Source of the DNA: Symbiodinium natans
Taxonomy: Eukaryota > Sar > Dinophyceae > Suessiales > Symbiodiniaceae
Length of the DNA: 62,000 nucleotides
Assembly (NCBI GenBank): GCA_905221605.1
Contig: CAJNDS010002404.1
Span: 1 to 62,000 of the forward strand
Reading direction: 5' to 3'
Shown: in pieces, positions 1-11,780 of the stretch
How positions within the stretch are numbered: position 1 is the stretch's first letter
How the letters are laid out: each line of letters begins with the position of its first letter
Notes under the pieces: generated by a model
What the model saw: only the letters and a program-made list of their open reading frames with translations
What the model was told of the DNA's origin: nothing
The model's database searches: none
Position numbers and translations under genes: made by a program

Positions 1-600
1 TTCAAGGATTTTTTGGGCATTTTAAATTTTATGAAATCCTTGAAAAATTAAATCCCGGGATTTGATTTTTCAAGGATTTCAAGGATTTCATAAATTTTAA
101 AATCCGCGTGGTCTTCCCGTACTCTGAGTGGGGAGGGGGGGGTTTGCTTTTGCAGGAGTTCCGGTATTTAAATTTTATGAAGTCCTTGAAATCCTTGAAA
201 AATCAAATCCCGGGATTTAATTTTTCAAGGATTTCATAAAATTTAAAATGCCCCAAAAATCCTTGAAATCCTTAAAAAATCAAATCCCGGGATTTAATAT
301 TTTAAGGATTTCAAGGCTTTTTGGGGCATTTTAAATTTTATGAAATCCTTGAAAAATTAAATCCCGGGATTTGATTTTTCAAGGATTTCAAGGATTTCAT
401 AAATTTTAAAATCCGCGTGGTCTTCCCGTACTCTGAGTGGGGAGGGGGGCGTTTGCTTTTGCAGGAGCTCCGGTATTTAAAGTTTATGAAATCCTTGAAA
501 TCCTTGAAAAACTAAATCCCGGGATTTAATTTTTCAAGGATTTCATGAAATTTAAAATGCCCAAAAAATCATTGAAATCCTTAAAGAACTAAATCCCGGG
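1..600. repeat. 309-bp palindromic satellite, about two units
   Basis: Two head-to-tail copies are seen; the GC-rich spacer starting CGCGTGGTCTTCCCGTAC recurs at 105 and 414, giving a 309-bp period. Each unit contains several near-perfect palindromes centred on CCCGGG, with arms AAATCCTTGAAAAAT-like on both sides. No gene is visible. The array ends directly at the telomere-like array that starts at 607. Confidence 0.85.
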
Positions 601-606
601 GTTCGG

Positions 607-690
607 TTTAGGGTTTAGGGTTTAGGGTTTAGGGTTTAGGGTTTAGGGTTTAGGGTTTAGGGTTTAGGGTTTAGGGTTTAGGGTTTAGGG
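607..690 (+). repeat. (TTTAGGG)12 telomere-like array
   Basis: Twelve uninterrupted TTTAGGG units sit immediately after the palindromic satellite. It is internal, since about 600 bp of other sequence precede it, so it is not a chromosome end in this window. Confidence 0.95.
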
Positions 691-834
691 TAATATCCTT
701 GAAACCCTTAACAAAAATCAAATACCGGATTTGATGGTGTAAGGAGTTCATAAAAAGTTAAGATGCCGAAAAAGAATTAAAACCCTTCAAAATCAAACCC
801 CGGGGTTTGTCTTTTCCAGGATTTCAGACATACC

Positions 835-1178
835 CGCTCATTGCCCATCCCACATCACCCCGCATCATCTCCCATCGTTTCTCTCATCCCCCATCATGCC
901 CCATCATCCCCCCCAATCATCCCCCATCATCTCCCATCATCATTCCCCGTCATCTCTCATAATCCCTTTCACCCCCCCATCATCCACCATCATCCCCCAT
1001 CAGCCCCCATCATCGTCCCCGATCAGCCCCTATCATGCCCCATCATGTCTCTCATCCCGCGTCATCCCCCATCATTCCCCATCATCCCCCATCATCTCCC
1101 ATCATCCCGCATCATCCCCCATCATCCCCCATCATCATTCCCCATCATCTCCCATAATCCCTTTCACCCCCCATCTTT
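835..1178. repeat. C-rich low-complexity (CCCATCAT-like) tract
   Basis: Degenerate short repeats of CCCCCATCAT and CATCTCCCATCAT type. The open frames here only reflect the composition (Pro/His/Ile-rich) and are not taken as genes. Confidence 0.8.
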
Positions 1179-4100
1179 AGGGGTTAGTGACTGCCCTAGA
1201 GGTTAGTCGTATGTCCCCCCGCTTCGTGTTGTTGTGATTTGGTAGGGGCCCAGAGGTTTGTATGAGTTGTTTTCTTCGTTCGTGTTGTAAGGGTTTTGTG
1301 AGGGCCCCAGAGGTTTGTCGCATGTCCGATTTCTTCGTGCTTGTAGGGTTTGGGGATTGTCTAGATAATTGTCAAAAATCATTCCTTCCGCGCTCGTACT
1401 ATGAGGGGCTAGTGGCTGCCCTAGAGGTTTGTTGTATATTCCCCCGCTTCGTGTTCCTGAGATTTGGTAGGGGCCAGAGGCTTGTCATATGTCCCCTCCC
1501 TTCGTCCCTTCGTGTTGTGAGGGTTGCATTCGGCCTTGGAGGTTTGTCGTATGTTCCCTTTCTTGGCGTCTAGATGATTGTCATCATAAGTCATTTGCTT
1601 CCGTGGTCGTATTATGAGGGCTATTGACCGCCCTAGAGGTTTGTCGTATGCCCCCCTGCTTCGTGTTCCTGTGAGTTGGGAGGGGCCTAGAGGTTTATCT
1701 TTTGTCCCCTCCCTTCGTCCCTTCGTATTGTAAGGGTTTCGTGAGCGCTCTGGAGGTTTTTCATATGTCCCCTTTGTTCGTGCTTGTAGGGTTGAGGGAG
1801 TGTCTAGATGATTATCATATATCATTTGCTTCCGCAGTCGCTATGAGGGTATTGATTGCCCTAAAGATTTCTCGTGTGCCCCCCCCGCTTCGTATTCCTG
1901 TGATTTGGTAGGGGTCTAGAGGTTTGTCGTAATTCCTCTCCCTTCGTTCCTTCGTGGGATGTTTGCGTGTGTCCCCTTTCTTCGTGCTTGTAGGGTTTGG
2001 GGAGCCTAGACGACTGATATATATATATATAATTCGATTCCGCGCTCGTATTGTGAGGGGCTAGTGATCGCCCTAGAGGTTTGTCGTATGTCCCCCCCAT
2101 TTCCTGTTCCTGAGATTTGGTAGGGGCCTAGAGCTTTGTCGTATGTCCCCTCCTTTCGCCCCTTCGTGTTGTAGGGGTTTTGTTGGGCCTTGAAGGCTTG
2201 TCGTGTGTCCCCTTTCTTCGTGCTTGGAGAGTTTGAGGAGCGTCGAGATGATTATCATACATCATTTGCTTCCGTGCTCGTACTATGTGCGGTTAGTGAC
2301 TGCCCTAGAGGTTTGTCGTATGTCCCCTTCCTTCGTCCCTTCGCGATGTATGGGTGGTAAGGGTTTTGTGAGGGCCCTGGAGGCTAGTCGTATATCCACT
2401 TTCTTCGAGCTTGTAGGGTTTGGGGGGGAGCGTCTAGAGTCTAGATGATCGTCATATATGATTTGCTTCCGTGCTCAAACTATGAGGGGCTAGTGGCTGT
2501 CCTAGAGGTTTGTCATTTGTCCCCCCGTTTCCTTGGTCCTGTGATTTGGTAGGGGCTTAGAGGTTTGTCATACGTTCCCTCGCTTCGTCCTTTCGTGTTG
2601 CAAGGGTTTTGTGAGAGCCCGGCAAATTTGCCGTATGTCCCTTTTCTTCTTGCTTGTAGGGTTTGGGGAGCGTCTAGACGACTGACATATGTAATTTGAT
2701 TCCGGGCTCGTATTGTGCGGGGCTAGTGACTGCCCTAGAGGTTTGTCGTATGCCCTCCGCTTGTTCCTGTGATGTAGTAGGGGCCTACAGGTTTGTCGTG
2801 TGTCCCCTTTCTTGGCATCTAGATGATTGTCATAAGACATTTGCTTCTGTGGTCGTATTGTGAGGGCTATTGACTGCCCTAGAGGTTTGTCGTATGCCCC
2901 CCTGCTTCGTGTTCCTGTGAGTTGGGAGGGGCCTAGAGGTTTATCTTTTGTCCCCTCCCTTCGTCCCTTCGTGTTGTAAGGGTTTCGTGAGCGCTCTGGA
3001 GGTTTTTCGTATGTCCCCTTTGTTCGTGCTTGCAGGGTTTGGGGAGTGTCTAGATGATTATCATATATCATTTGCTTCCGCAGTCGCTATGAGGGTATTG
3101 ATTGCCCTCAAGATTTCTCGTGTGCCCCCCCGCTTCGTATTCCTATGATTTGGTAGGGGTCTAGAGGTTTGTCGTAATTCCTCTCCCTTCGTTCCTTCGT
3201 GGGATGTTTGCGTGTGTCCCCTTTCTTCGTGCTTGTAGGGTTTGGGGAGCCTAGACGACTGATATATATATATATAATTCGATTCCGCGCTCGTATTGTG
3301 AGGGGCTAGTGATCGCCCTAGAGGTTTGTCGTATGTCCCCCCGATTCCTGTTCCTGAGATTTGGTAGGGGCCTAGAGCTTTGTCGTATGTCCCCTCCTTT
3401 CGCCCCTTCGTGTTGTAGGGTTTGTTGGGCCTTGAAGGTTTGTCGTGTGTCCCCTTTCTTCGAGCTTGGAGAATTGAGGAGTGTCGAGATGATTACCATA
3501 CATCATTTGCTTCCGTGCTCGTACTATGTGGGGTTAGTGACTGCCCTAGAGGTTTGTCATATGTCCCCTTCCTTCGTCCCTTCGCGTTGTATGGGTAAGG
3601 GTTTTGTGAGGGCCCTGGAGGCTAGTCGTATATCCACTTTCTTCGAGCTTGTAGGGTTTGGGGGGAGCGTCTAGAGTCTAGATGATCGTCATATATGATT
3701 TGCTTCCGTGCTCAAACTATGAGGGGCTAGTGGCTGTCCTAGAGGTTTGTCATTTGTCCCCCCCGTTTCCTTGGTCCTGTGATTTGGTAGGGGCTTAGAG
3801 GTTTGTCATACGTTCCCTCGCTTCGTCCTTTCGTGTTGCAAGGGTTTTGTGAGAGCCCTGCAAATTTGCCGTGTGTCCCCTTTCTTCTCACTTGTAGGGT
3901 TTGGGGAGCGTCTAGACGACTGACATATAATTTGATTCCGTGCTCGTATTGTGAGGGGCTAGTGATTGCCCTAGAGGTTTGTCGTATGTCCCCCCGATTC
4001 CTGTTCCTGAGATTTGGTAGGGGCTTAGAGCTTTGTCGTATGTCCCCTCCTTTCGCCCCTTCGTGTTGTAGGGGTTTTGTTGGGCCTTGAAGGTTTGTCG

Positions 4101-5520
4101 TGTGTCCCCTTTCTTCGTGCTTGGAGAGTTTGAGGAGCGTCGAGATGATTACCATACATCATTTGCTTCCGTGCTCGTACTATGTGGGGTTACTGACTGC
4201 CCTAGAGGTTTGTCGTATGTCCCCTTCCTTCGTCCCTTCGCGTTGTATGGGTGGTAAGGGTTTTGTGAGGGCCCTGGAGGCTAGTCGTATATCCACTTTC
4301 TTCGAGCTTGTAGGGTTTGGGGGAGCGTCTAGAGTCTAGATGATCGTCATATATGATTTGCTTCCGTGCTCAAACTATGAGGGGCTAGTGGCTGTCCTAG
4401 AGGTTTGTCATTTGTCCCCCCCGTTTCCTTGGTCCTGTGATTTGGTAGGGGCTTAGAGGTTTGTCATACGTTCCCTCGCTTCGTCCTTTCGTGTTGCAAG
4501 GGTTTTTGTGAGAGCCCTGCAAATTTGCCGTGTGTCCCCTTTCTTCTCACTTGTAGGGTTTGGGGAGCGTCTAGACGACTGACATATAACTGGCTAGTGA
4601 CTGCCCTAGGGGTTTGTCGTATGCCCCCCCCCCCCCGCTTCCTTGTTCCTGTGATGTAGTAGGGGCCTACAGGTTTGTCGTATGTCCCCTGCCTTCGTCC
4701 TTTCGTGTTGTAAGGCTGATAAAATTTTTCTGAGGGCCCTTGGAGATTTGTCGTATGTCCCCACGCTTCGTGTTCCTGAGATTTGGTAGGGGCCAGAGAC
4801 TTGTCGAATGTCCCCTCCTTTCGTCCCTTCGTGTTGAAATTGCTTTGTTGGGGGAAGGTTTGTCGTATGTCACCTTTCTTTCTTCTTAGAGGGTTTGGGG
4901 ATCTTCTAGAAAACTGTCATATATCATTTGCTTCCGTGCTCGTATTATGAGGGGCTGGTGTTTGTCATAGAGGTTTGTCGTATGTCCCGCCGCTTTCTGT
5001 TCCTGCGATGTGGTAGGGGCCTAAAGAGGTTTGTCGTGTGCCCCCTCCCTTCGTCCCTTTGAGTTGCAAGGGTTTTGTTGGACCTGGAAGATTTATCGTA
5101 TGTCTCCTTTCTTCGTGCTTGTAGGGCGTGGGGAGCGTCTAGATGATTATCATATATGATTTGCTTCCGTGCTCGTATTATGAGGGGCTAGTGACTGCCC
5201 TAGAGGTTTGTTTTATGTCTCCCTGCTTCGTGTTCATGTCATTTGCTAGGGTCCTGGAGATTTGTCGTATGTCATTTTACCATATACGAAATTAGATACA
5301 ATCCCTTCGTCCCTTCGTGTTGTAAGGGTTTCGTGAGGGTCCTAGAGGTTTGTCGTATGTGCCCTTCCTTCGTCCCTTCTTGTTGTAAGGGTTTTGTGAG
5401 GGCCCTGCAAATTTGCCGTATGTCCCTTTCTTCGTGCTTGTAGGATTTGGGCAGCGTCTAGATGATTGTCATTATCATTTGCTTCCGTGCTCGTACTATG
5501 AGGCGCTAGAAACTGCCCTA
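1179..5520 (+). repeat. Long satellite array, direct orientation
   Basis: A tandem array of related 60-90 bp subunits, each around GAGGTTTGTCGTATGTCCCC plus variants such as CTTCGTGCTTGTAGGGTTTGGGG and a TCTAGATGATTGTCATATATCATTTGC-like spacer. Higher-order copies are visible: the block at about 1855-2100 recurs at about 3100-3345, and the block near 3312 recurs near 3965. Both strands stay open for up to about 170 codons because the units are almost in frame. I treat these frames as repeat artefacts. Confidence 0.85.
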
Positions 5521-6225
5521 GACCTTCAGGGCCCTCACAAAACCCTTACAACACGAAGGGACGAAGGGAGACGACATACGACAAACCTCTATCATCTAGA
5601 TGCTCCCCAAACCCTACAAGCAAGAAGAAAGGGGACATACGACAAACCTCCAGGGCCCTCACAGAACCCTTACAATAGGAAGGAATGAAGGGAGGCGACA
5701 CACTACAAACCTTTAGGCCCCTACCAAATCACAGGATCACGAAGCGGGGGCGTCATCTGACAAACCTCCAGGCCAATCACTAGCCCCTCATAATACGAGC
5801 ACGGAAGCACATGATATGTGATTATCATCTACACACTCCCCAGACCCTACAAGCACGAACAAAGGGGACATACGACAAACCTCCAGGACCCTCCCAAAAC
5901 CCTTACAACACGAAGGGACCAAGGGAGGGGACACACGACAAACCTTTAGCCCCCTACCAAATCACAGGAACACGAAGCGGGGGGACATACGACAAACCTC
6001 TAGGGCAGGCACTAGCCCTCATAATACGAGCACGGAAACACATCATATATGATAATCATTTTGATGCTCCCCCAAAACCTATAAGAACGAGAAAGGGGAA
6101 GCACACAAACCTCCAAAGCCCTTACAAAACCCTTACAACACGAAGGGACGAAGGGAGGGGACATACGACAAACCTCTGGACCCTACCAAGTCACAGGAAA
6201 CACGAAGCGAGGGTGCTTGCCTAAG
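5521..6225 (-). repeat. Same satellite array, inverted orientation
   Basis: From about 5521 the sequence reads as the reverse complement of the preceding array (CCCTCACAAAACCCTTACAA, GACATACGACAAACCTC). The switch is abrupt and forms a large inverted repeat boundary. It ends at the trinucleotide microsatellite. Confidence 0.85.
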
Positions 6226-6255
6226 TCTGGCTGTTGGCCGGCTGGATCTACATTT

Positions 6256-6695
<440 letters not shown>

Positions 6696-7131
6696 AGAAG
6701 TTTTGTAAATAGTAAACAAAGGGGCGTGCCAAATAGACCCTAAAGGTCCATGCCACATATACATATAGTCATATAGTACTCTTGTAGTTTAGGTACTGAA
6801 AAGGCCTGATCATTGACATCAACTCCCAGCGCATCTCCTGAAAGACCCGTTTCCGACCCGCCGGGTGGCAGCCATGGCAGCATGACTTCGCAACGCTCCG
6901 CAGCGGACTTGCTGTGGGTTTTTTCTTGCCAAACCTTGAGCTCCAAAAATCCTAAGCTCTAAACCCTAAACCACCCTAAACCCTAAAAAGTCAAATTCCA
7001 AACCCTAAGCCCTAAACCGCCTTAAACCCTAAAAAGTCCAAATTCTTGTCTCTGACAGATAGAGAGGCTTTGCACGCAGGCTCTGTGCAACCCAGAGCTT
7101 TTTTGTTCTTGGTTCAGGCTTTCCTAATCTC

Positions 7132-7190
7132 ACTGGTTCTTAGTAGGGACTGAATTAGGGTCCTATATATAGCCTTTAAAGGTGCATTTT
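7132..7190. mobile_element. Family C palindromic element, left end only
   Basis: Starts CTGGTTCTTAGTAGGGA and continues into CCTATATATAGCCTTTAAAGG, the same left end and core as the complete copy at 60855-60956. The right inverted end is missing. Confidence 0.5.
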
Positions 7191-7422
7191 ATCCTAAACC
7201 CCAAGCAAATAGCTTGATAGTAAAGGGCTTCAGGCGTCTTCCCCTGCTATGCCACTGTCATGTCTACATTGAAAGTGCGTGAAGCCCTCGAACTTGCCAG
7301 GCACTGTTCATGGAGGATAGGGTTTGGGGTTTAGGGTTTAGACTTTCTCGTTTAGGGTATAAAGGGGTATAAGGAGGGACGCCCAGAAGGAACCCTTAAT
7401 TCTTCCTCCCCTATATAAATGC

Positions 7423-7459
<37 letters not shown>

Positions 7460-7795
7460 TATAGTCCCTGTACCTAAGTAGCCCCTAAATAACCCCTAAA
7501 GAACCCCAAGGTCCCTTACAAACCCTGCCCATTAACCCTAAAAACACCACGGACCACAGGGGGGGGGAGAGATAAACCCAAACCCAAACCCTGAACCCTA
7601 AGCCCTAAAACCTACACCCACCAATGGACCACAGGGGGGGAAGGGCAAACCCGAAACCTTAACCGCTTTAACCCTGAACCGTAAACCCAGCACGAACCAC
7701 ACAAGGGAGGGGGGAAACCATAAACCTACCATCAAACCCCAAACCCCAAACCCTAAACCCCAAACCCCAAACCCTAAACCCTCGCCTTGTGGGAG

Positions 7796-7879
7796 ACGGA
7801 ACTCAGTCCTAGGCCGCCGAGCGGCCCACACTCCTGGAATCTCGGGAGCGTCCCGGGGAGTTCTGGAAGAGTTGGAAGA
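7796..7879 (+). CDS. Candidate internal exon, unidentified
   Basis: Lies between a degenerate CCCTAAA array and a TTTAGGG array. Acceptor GGGAG, donor GTGAGG. One frame is open with the end VLEELEE. No family recognised; the bracketing by arrays is the main support. Confidence 0.3.
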
Positions 7880-8122
7880 GTGAGGGTTTAGGGCTTAGGA
7901 TTTAGGATTTAGGGTTTAGGGTTCAGAGTTAGGGGGTTAGGGGTTTGGGGTTTCGGGTTTAGGGTTTAGGGCGGTGGTTTAGGGGGTGATTGTGATGTTG
8001 GGCTTGGGGTCAAGACTGACCCTCTCCCTCCAACGAGTATTGAGCCCAATGAGCCCCACTTGGCGCGCAATCCACCACCCTCAGCACTGCATACAACATG
8101 GGGCAGCCGCAATATAGTGGTC

Positions 8123-8275
8123 GGAATCAGTACTAATCGTATTCCCTTATGGCCCCTTTTATTTATGCTATAATAAAAAGTAGCATTGGGGTCGGATTTT
8201 TTACATCTAGTATTCCCTTATGGTCCCTTGATATACTGTCATCACCTCCCCAAAAACTCTATTCTAAGTATTAAG
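8123..8275. mobile_element. Family E dispersed element
   Basis: Contains two copies of GTATTCCCTTATGG(C/T)CCCTT and an end near CCAAAAACTCT. Related stretches occur near 29857, 42307 and 56128. Ends are not sharply defined. Confidence 0.4.
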
Positions 8276-9076
8276 GCCTCAAGAAGTCGAGAATCTTGCA
8301 AGGCATGGCTTTCATGGGAACGCATTCAGATGATAAGGCTTTTGCTTCTGGGTGTTCCTTGAACTTTTCATGGGAAGAAGGCGGGCCTTTGACGGTAACG
8401 GCTTGAGAGGGTTTAAGGTGGGGGGGGGCACATGCTTAACCTGGGCATGCTCCCTTTTCGAGCCCTAAACCCCAAACCCTAAACCCTAAACCCTAAACCA
8501 CTCTTTCATATATCATATAAATGTTAATGATTTTAAACCCTCAAGCCTAAATCCTTAGGGCTTAGGGTGCAAGACTCCAAAGGAGAAGAGCCGAAGTAGC
8601 ATGAGCTCCAACGCGCCCGGGCCCCCAGGCCCTGCTGGGGTTTCGGGCTTTGGGTCTCGGGCTACCCTTATCTCTTAGCCCGAAACAATGGTAAAACTGC
8701 TCTTCCTCTTAAGGCTTAAGGACTAATGCAGGGATATGTGTTCTGCATTTTCGGCGGGTTGCTCTCAGAAGCCTTGTTGAAGGTACCCCACCTGGGAACT
8801 CCCTTCCTCCAGCCGTCCTGATCCTAGGACTATGGACAGCGAGGGTTCCCAACCCGCCAAAACCCTACACCTTGATTTCCACCAAGCATCTTCCGCTGCA
8901 GAACCCCAAATCCCGATTCAGGGTTTAGGATTGGGGCTTCTTGTGCACCGCCCTGAGAAGTAGTGCCAGGCTGTGCTTGAGGCTTGGAGGGGGGAAAACG
9001 CAGAAATGGAGCCTTCAGGGCGCGCGCAGGGCGTCCGAAAAAAACGGGCCGACGCCATCACCCTAACCCAAAACTT

Positions 9077-9170
9077 GGGATGTTCCCCCGTATACTAGCA
9101 GTCCTTACTGGGGATTGTACTGGGGGGGGGGGGGGGGGGGGGGTGGGTAATCCCTATGAAGGACTGTTAG
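9077..9170. mobile_element. Family A MITE-like element, right end truncated
   Basis: Left end TGGGATGTTCCCCCGTATAC and inner arms CAGTCCTTA / TGAAGGACTG match the other family A copies. The centre is a run of more than 20 G. The outer right terminus GGGGAACATCCCA is missing. Confidence 0.65.
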
Positions 9171-9363
9171 CAAAACAAAAAAGGTGTGGTCTGACTTAAA
9201 GGTCCTTCTCCGGAAAGTATGGAGCTATTGTGGGAACAGCTGTTTTGATCGACCACCAAATTGAGGGTTCAGGCTTTAGGGTGTGCGACTTATCAGGTCT
9301 CGTAAAGTCGCCTAACCCCTAAACTCCCTAGATTGAAAACAGGTTTTTTTCTACGGCTGAATC

Positions 9364-9533
9364 TACTATTTGCTGAGACCCCCCCCAAAAAAAGCAAAAA
9401 CTAAAAGTATAGTTATAAATACAATCGTAAATAAGACTGTAATTATATGTATATATATATATATAGAATCTTCCTAATACCGGTAACACAAGGATTATTA
9501 TCTTTCATTTTGGGGGGTTCTTGAGCAAATACC
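9364..9533. mobile_element. Family B MITE-like element
   Basis: Inverted ends CTACTATTTGCTGAGACCCC at the left and GGGGGGTTCTTGAGCAAATA at the right, with an AT-rich interior. Related to the copies at 39325 and 59894. Confidence 0.6.
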
Positions 9534-9649
9534 AGCTTGGACCCCTGTTTCATAAAGTCGCCCTAAACCCGAACTCCCTAAGCTCCCTAGCTTGAAAACA
9601 GATCCTCCCCAAGCCCTAATCCCTAGCCCCTAAACTGTGCCGGGCCCAG

Positions 9650-9689
9650 GTCGAAGTCGACAAACTCGACCGCTTCCAGGGCAAGTCAG
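9650..9689 (+). CDS. Candidate internal exon, unidentified
   Basis: Acceptor GGGCCCAG, donor GTGGGT. Frame reads VEVDKLDRFQGKS and ends in phase 1. Charged and soluble in character. The first fairly convincing exon of the unidentified gene that runs to about 32 kb. Confidence 0.45.
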
Positions 9690-10593
9690 GTGGGTGTTTG
9701 GACCCGAAACCCGAAACACCAAACCCGAAAGCCTAAACCCTAAACCTACACCCTAATCTCGGGCTTTTGGAGGGACTTAGAGTTTTGGGTTTAGGGTTTA
9801 AGGTTTAAGTCTAGGTTTAGGGAGGATCTGTTTTCAAGGTGCTAAAACTTGAGCACCTGAACCCTGAAACACCCTGAACACCCCCAGTTTCCTGCCGAGA
9901 TTTCTTTCGGGCTTCAGGGGGTTGGGGCTTCGGGCTTAGGGTTTAGGGCTTAGGGTTTAGGATTTAGGGTTTAGGGTTCAGAGGCTTTCGCAATGAAACT
10001 GAAACCCTGAAGCCCTCTAGAGCCCCACACCTGTGAGGGTCTGGTCCTGGGACCCTCCACGAGCTTCCAAGAGCGCCAAGAGGCGAGATACCATTTTTGC
10101 GAGGGTAGGTTTAGGGTTTGGGGTTTTGGGGTTTTGGGATTAGGTGTAGGGCCTTTGGGGTTAAGAATTTTGGGCTCTTCTTGAAGGCACATGGGTTGCG
10201 AGGAAGTGGCCTTACAAGTAGGGCAACTAACCTCAGTTGGCGGCTTGGGGGAGCTCAGGGTACCATCAGACAGTGGAAATTCATGCCAAGACTATCCTCT
10301 TGCATTCCCGAAATGCTGAGGATACACAACTACCCAAATGCCAGTTTCAACCTGACACAAGCCCCTAAACGACCCCACAACCCTAAGCCCTGAAACTTAA
10401 GCCCAGGCCTTACTCTCCACCAACCCCCACCCCCGGGCCCAACCCCTCAGAAAACCAAAAACCCCTGAGTAAACCCGAAACCCGGAACCCTAAATATTCA
10501 TAGAACCCTAAGCCACTGGATCTACGGTGCTCTTTGTTCAACCCCTTAACCCCTAAAACCCCTACACCCTAAACCCTTAAACCCAAAACCTTC

Positions 10594-10690
10594 AGATGTT
10601 CCCCCTTCTACTAACAGTCCTTAATCGTGATTCGAGTACCCCCTATGAGAATCCCTATTCAGGACGGTCCGTATAAGGGGGAACATCCCA
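10594..10690. mobile_element. Family A MITE-like element, complete
   Basis: Ends AGATGTTCCCCCTTCTACTA and GTATAAGGGGGAACATCCCA are inverted repeats. The inner arms are TAACAGTCCTTAAT and ATTCAGGACGGTC. Confidence 0.7.
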
Positions 10691-10810
10691 ACCTGGTAGT
10701 CGCTGGGTTTACATCTTCCGCAGACCTGCTCTGCCAGTCTCTACGAAACCCTAAAACCCTGAACCCGCTGAACTAACCCCAAACCCTAAACCCGAAACCC
10801 TAAGTCTTGA

Positions 10811-10903
10811 ACCCTAAACCCTAAACCCTAAACCCTAAACCCTAAACCCTAAACCCTAAACCCTAAACCCTAAACCCTAAACCCTAAACCCTAAACCCTA
10901 AAC
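10811..10903 (-). repeat. (CCCTAAA)13 array at an intron 3' end
   Basis: An uninterrupted C-rich array that ends about 30 nt before the acceptor of the next exon. With the G-rich array at 11016 it brackets that exon. Confidence 0.95.
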
Positions 10904-10933
10904 CTGCTAGCTTTCACCTCCTTGCCTTGCAAG

Positions 10934-11005
10934 GCTCTTCTGGCCCGCCAGGGCCGCGGCAACGCCACGAGAGCCTCGCGCAAAGCCGCGGCGCTGGTCG
11001 ACGAG
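10934..11005 (+). CDS. Internal exon, unidentified Ala/Arg-rich protein
   Basis: A pyrimidine-rich stretch and CTTGCAAG precede it. The frame ends AAALVDE and a GC donor follows (GAG then GCCCCA). 24 codons, phase 0 at both ends. The reverse strand is also open, with a GT donor at its far end; the + reading is preferred because its neighbours are + strand. Confidence 0.5.
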
Positions 11006-11015
11006 GCCCCACACT

Positions 11016-11130
11016 AGGGGTTTGGGGGTTTAGGGTTTAGGGTTTAGGGTTTAGGGTTTAGGGTTTAGGGTTTAGGGGTTTAGGGGTTTAGGGGGTTTAG
11101 GGTTTAGGGTTTGGCGCTAGGGTTTAGGGT
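11016..11130 (+). repeat. (TTTAGGG)n array at an intron 5' end
   Basis: Begins a few bases after the GC donor of the exon at 10934-11005. Includes 8-mer variants (TTTAGGGG) before decaying. Confidence 0.9.
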
Positions 11131-11501
11131 TTAGGGTTTTGGGTTCAGGGTTTGGGGTTCTTTGGGGAATCTCGGGAGTCAGGGTTTAGGGCTCTTGGGA
11201 AAATCTCGGGGTGTTGGGTTCTCTCAAGCCCTAAGCTTCTCAAACCATACGAAAGAACGTTAGACACCTGGCTCCATCCCAAAAAGCCAACATAATCCCT
11301 GAGGTCTTGAAGGCTTTGCGCGCCCTTTGAAGCCCAAAATCCTAAACCTCCTAAACCCTTCAAACAACCCAAAAGACTCCCTTAAACAACCCCCTTGCCT
11401 CCCCTACCCCCCTAAACCCGAAGGCCCCCCCCTCTCCCGGGGCTCTTGTGTGGAAACCCTAAACCCTAAACCCGAGTGGACAGCAAGTTGTGAAGCCACA
11501 G

Positions 11502-11523
11502 GCTTCCGAAAATCTCGACCCTG
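11502..11523 (+). CDS. Possible short exon with longer open frame
   Basis: Acceptor AAGCCACAG, frame ASENLDP, then a good GT donor (GTGAGG). The same frame stays open to the stop at 11640-11642, so a longer exon is possible. Its phase does not fit the neighbours, so it may be intronic. Confidence 0.25.
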
Positions 11524-11713
11524 GTGAGGAGTTGCTCGGAACTCTAGCGAGTTTTGAAAATGGGTCTGAGTATAAGCATAAGCCCTATAGCTCCTTCATC
11601 ACCCATGAAACCCCAAATTTTTCGGGCCCCAGCGAACCCTAAATTCTAAACCCTAAACCCTAACTCCTAAACCCTAAGCCCTAAACCCTTAATCCTAAAC
11701 CCGGCCCGCACAG

Positions 11714-11780
11714 GAGGCGGACCAGGACGGCACCTCTGAACGCGGCAGTGTGGCCAGCAACACCGACGAAGTTGCCGAAA
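11714..11780 (+). CDS. Internal exon, acidic segment
   Basis: Acceptor CCCGCACAG and GC donor (GAAA then GCCCCC). The frame reads EADQDGTSERGSVASNTDE, clearly non-random and acidic. It can follow the exon at 10934 in phase 0. A CCCTAAA array lies just upstream. Confidence 0.6.

Noticed and set aside
607-690. A real chromosome end
   Set aside because: Arrays occur in both orientations at dozens of internal places and this one has unrelated DNA on both sides.
1179-4340. Repeated open frames on both strands as a protein family
   Set aside because: The frames follow the satellite period, occur on both strands and lack start or splice context; no evidence of coding.
10934-11005. Coding on the minus strand
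   Set aside because: The reverse frame is open with a GT donor, but all family-supported exons are on the + strand and the + acceptor has a better pyrimidine tract. Not fully excluded.
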